Below are positions 60,961-64,000 of a DNA stretch of 64,000 bases, piece after piece. The position numbers and the translations under genes are program-made. Within the stretch, counting starts at the first letter, position 1. Every line of letters starts with the position of its first letter. Origin of the DNA: Takakia lepidozioides (lineage: Eukaryota; Streptophyta; Takakiopsida; Takakiales; Takakiaceae); assembly GCA_030704615.1 (NCBI GenBank), contig CM060732.1, forward strand, positions 63,467,053 to 63,531,052. Reading direction: 5' to 3'. The notes under the pieces are model-generated. The model made no database searches. It saw only the letters and a list, made by a program, of their open reading frames with translations, and was not told the DNA's origin.

Positions 60961-62805
60961 CTAGTGGAAATCAGCTCGTGTGTGTTATGATTGTGATGCA
61001 TAGTCTTTCTGATTCATGTTATGGTGTAGGACAGAAAACTTGGAGGTTTTTTCCACTTTCATGGTGCATGTTTCAGTGACAAGCGTGTCAGTGAGGCTGC
61101 ATGATCACCCTTGGAATGAACTCCAATTCTGAGAACCTCTTTGTTCCATGATCTTGGCAAGTTCTCTTTATTTTTATTGTGATTTGGAGTCTCACTACTT
61201 AGTTGGATTGTGTTTTGTGTATGTGTACAGGTTACTCGTGCTTCATTGGGCAATTTCAGGGGTTCAATTCCCCCACAAGTGTTTGTCCCTTCATGTGGTC
61301 TCTGGATGTGGTGTGCTTTGGCATGTTGCACTTGATTTGAGGTGTTATGGTCCATTCGCAAGGGAGAAGGGAGTGGGGACAAGGGAGCAGAGGCACAGGT
61401 GGGGGGGGGGGGGATAGAGGGAATGAAGCAATGGGTTGCGAGACGGCGGAGCAGTGGAATGGGGGAGGAGAGTATGCCGTGGGGCGAGGCGGGGCCTAGG
61501 CAAGGGGCCCAGAGCCGAAGCCGAGCGCGGACATGGCGGGGGCAAGTTGGAGAGAGGGTGGGGAATTGACAGAAAGGCACCGCATGGGAGGGCTGTAGGC
61601 TCCTATGTGCAGGGCCCGCACGCATTCAACTCCCAGTCTAGTGTAAACCCTTTGGTATCCAATTGGACAGATGTCTATATACCAGTACCAGTTGGGAATG
61701 TTCAATGTAGATACCAGTCCAGCACTGAAAATAACCTTGCCTTATGGCCCTATCGAGGTTTCCTCATTCATCTTTAAGTTCGGTAACAGGGCCTCCATCC
61801 CCTTCAATTTAAAAATAAAAAATAAAAACTTAAACCTCGCAATGAGCAGAAGGCTCATGGGTCACTGCCCATGCCATGGAAACGGGATAAAATTATACCA
61901 CACTTGAGAATGTAGCAGGATCTGAACGCAGAATCACCTGGGTGGAGTGCTCTATCGAACTAAGCATACCGACTGGTGGTCCCTTTCAAAATACAAGGAA
62001 TATTGAGCACATGTGTTATCATAACATGTTAAGTTAATTGCTGTGAGGAGCCTAACCCCCGCATCGATATTTTGTTTTCTTAAGACGGGAAAAAATAGCC
62101 TCGAGGGAAGCCAAGAAGGCCTTACAATTGGAAAAGCAACCATTTGACATCAATCAAGTTGAGACCCAACGGTGGGGATGTGAGATTACGCAGATGTATC
62201 TATTTTTCCTTGAGAAATGAAAAATAAAATACCCTCCTTTTTGTTTTTAGAGAAAGGGGAGGTAGCCGCTTCTGTAAAAGTAATATGTTTTACATTGCCA
62301 ACCCACATTTTTAATAAACAATTTACCTACATTGTCATCACCATATATCCAGCGTGACAGAATTAACTTAAGATTAAGATATACAATGCCTAGCTATTAA
62401 AGTTTTTTATAAAAATAATCCTTTCTGTTTTTTTAATTGGTTTATTCCCTTAATAATTTTTTTCCCCGAATAAGCTCTCCAATAAATGTAAGAGGCATGG
62501 CCTCCACCTTTATATAATAAAGTTAACCAGGGAAATAAACCCTGTTAACCCAATATCATATATATATATATACTTTCTATATCCTTTTTATTTTCCCTGG
62601 GTAAGCAATTGAGTCAAAGTGGCTCACCTCATAACAAGTCCGGAAAAGCGCGGAGAACGGATGAAATCATCTCTAGCTGCGCGGGAATGAATGAAAGTGT
62701 GACAGCGTTCATCCCAGCCGAGGCAAAAAAAGCAGCATAGAATCAGTGTCGTTGGCCAAAGCCTAAAGGGGGGCGGCTCAGGACGAGCGCGAGTCAAGCC
62801 CATGT
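60961..62805. other. intergenic region with repeats, no gene recognised
   Basis: Includes a G run of about 14 at 61,399-61,412 in a GC-rich patch, a tRNA-like piece at 61,905-61,985, an inverted repeat GTTAAC...CAGGG at 62,521-62,550 and a short (TA)n at about 62,559-62,573. No coding frame with a known domain. Confidence 0.4.
61905..61985 (-). repeat. tRNA-like (SINE-type) fragment
   Basis: The minus strand shows TGCTTAGTTCGATAGAGCAC, which fits an A-box/D-arm, and CGTTCAGATCCTG, a near-match to the B-box, about 40 nt apart. No full acceptor stem is visible. Confidence 0.4.
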
Positions 62806-62813
62806 GACGGCGC

Positions 62814-62884
62814 CACGTGCAAGTGTCGTGGAAGTACCCACGTGTTCATACACGGTAGATTCCTGGGACCAGGGATCACACGTG
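62814..62884. promoter_or_regulatory. cluster of three G-boxes
   Basis: CACGTG occurs at 62,814-62,819, 62,839-62,844 and 62,879-62,884, within 71 bp, and further ACGT cores follow near 62,950-62,965. G-box clusters are usual targets of plant bZIP and bHLH factors (light, abscisic acid). No gene follows on the plus strand that I can recognise within the window, so the target is unknown. Confidence 0.4.
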
Positions 62885-62885
62885 C

Positions 62886-63900
62886 GGTCCTATTCGGATA
62901 TCCCCGAGCAATCGCAATCTCCGTCTTTACCGTCGGTGCAGCCACGCGTCACGTCTCAACACGTATTCGCCGTATCCCAAGGCCTGATCTCAACTGTTGG
63001 AGATTCTAGATCTGACGGTTTCTAGGTGACCACGAAATGCCCGCTTTTTATAGTAAAAAGTGAAGTAACCTCCGCCGAAAAACTTTCACCTCGTACATAA
63101 ATACTTGTATACCGACGCCACAAGATTGGACAGATCGCATAATCCACAGAATATTCGGAGTAGGGTGAAATTTTGATTTTCTGTGGTAAAAAAAAAGTAT
63201 TGACTGTATTAAGTAATTTTAGTAGTGATGCAGCCGAGGCTTTATATACTGCAGAACCAAAGTTCGGACACGGTTCTGTTGATGCGGAGAGAGCTGCTTG
63301 GTTCATGTACCACGGAGACTTGCAGGACTAGTAATGCGAGGCTGTCCATATAATCCAAAGATGCCATAGAACAGGCAAGGATCTCATGGTCCTGCAGGAC
63401 TTGCACGCGGTCGAGCAACGAGCAAAGAATGGCTCTGGCAGGACTCGTTTGTGTCAGATCGTTCAGAGTGGTGGGAGGTACAGCTTGTCTTCATCAAGGG
63501 TTTGGAAGAGCACTGTTTCTGCATGCATTGGACGGAAGCCGCCCATAATGATGTTTGTAGCGCGATTGTATTCAGTTTGCTTTCAGAACATTTTTGCTAG
63601 ACTTCATGACTGCAAATCTTAATTAGTTCCGGTATCAAAAGGCTGCTCAAAAGTGTCACTCATAGCAGGTTGAAGCTGATCGGCCTGCTCAGTCAGTCCC
63701 CTATCACATAGATATGCAGGAGTACCAGTCTTCAGTCATCCTTCAGTCATAAGCTGACAAACGAAGGTCTTTGGATCGATTTGAAGGTTGGTTCAATCCT
63801 CCTCAAGTGGGTGAGGTCACAGCCGGGGATGGGAGGCCCTCGAGCTCCTAGGAAGAATAAACTGAAAAAAACTATAAATATTTGATAATTCTCCAATAAT
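62886..63900. other. possible start of an unseen gene; nothing recognisable
   Basis: Short frames only (for example 63,386-63,622 on the plus strand). No domain, TATA-ATG pairing or splice-linked coding segments that I can support. Confidence 0.3.
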
Positions 63901-63904
63901 AGAC

Positions 63905-63990
63905 GGGCTTACCAGCTGTGGTAGTAGGTTAACCGGGTAGATACCAGATACGTAGTTCGATTCCTGTCTACGGAGTACATGTTTGCTGGT
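63905..63990 (+). repeat. tRNA-like (SINE-type) fragment
   Basis: The plus strand has CAGCTGTGGTAGTAGGTTA (D-arm-like) and GTTCGATTCCTG (B-box) in tRNA-like order. The paired stems are incomplete, so this is a tRNA-derived repeat near the window edge. Confidence 0.4.
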
Positions 63991-64000
63991 AACTATTCTG

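Noticed and set aside
63905-63990. Functional tRNA gene
   Set aside because: A B-box is present but the acceptor and anticodon stems do not pair convincingly.

Overview
This is a eukaryotic nuclear window from a plant-lineage (streptophyte) genome. Two host genes with GT-AG introns are recognisable: a CHFR-like FHA/RING/PBZ protein (+ strand, about 12.7-20.1 kb) and a GH100 alkaline/neutral invertase (- strand, 26.3-30.7 kb). They are convergent. Low gene density, and transposon families that include a Gypsy-type element carrying a DNA methyltransferase, fit a repeat-rich charophyte alga or non-seed land plant. I cannot name the species from sequence alone.

Layout. 1-12.4 kb is AT-rich and holds transposon debris: three elements with terminal inverted repeats, tRNA-derived SINE-like pieces and a decayed pogo-type (DDE_1) transposase. 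12.5-20.1 kb is the CHFR-like gene. 20.1-26.3 kb is intergenic. 26.3-30.7 kb is the invertase, with a plausible TATA/CCAAT promoter near 31.85-32.0 kb. 32-37.1 kb is intergenic with a Tigger/pogo-like relic.

37.1-60.0 kb is the main feature: two decayed copies of one large LTR retrotransposon family, both in minus orientation. By combining the copies I read the order LTR, decamer satellite, leader, gag (two zinc knuckles), aspartic protease (DSGA), C5 cytosine DNA methyltransferase (motifs I, IV, VI, VIII, IX, X), [reverse transcriptase missing], RNase H tail, integrase, C-terminal PHD finger, LTR. The left copy (37,140-52,162) has a 9.8-kb internal inversion. One breakpoint lies in the satellite and the other inside the methyltransferase gene; undoing it restores the order seen in the right copy (53,482-60,040). 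The left copy is also interrupted by an exactly delimited 5,300-bp CACTA element (43,241-48,540) that has picked up pieces of an OSB-type organellar ssDNA-binding protein gene and a PPR gene. The methyltransferase and PHD domains suggest a retrotransposon that carries its own chromatin-writing and chromatin-reading modules. Neither copy here is intact.

60.0-64.0 kb holds hAT transposase fragments in opposite orientations, SINE-like pieces and a tight G-box cluster near 62.8 kb that could be the promoter of a gene outside the window.

Limits: domains were recognised by eye and exon borders were set from GT/AG sites, phase and remembered family patterns. No alignment, HMM search or expression data was available.
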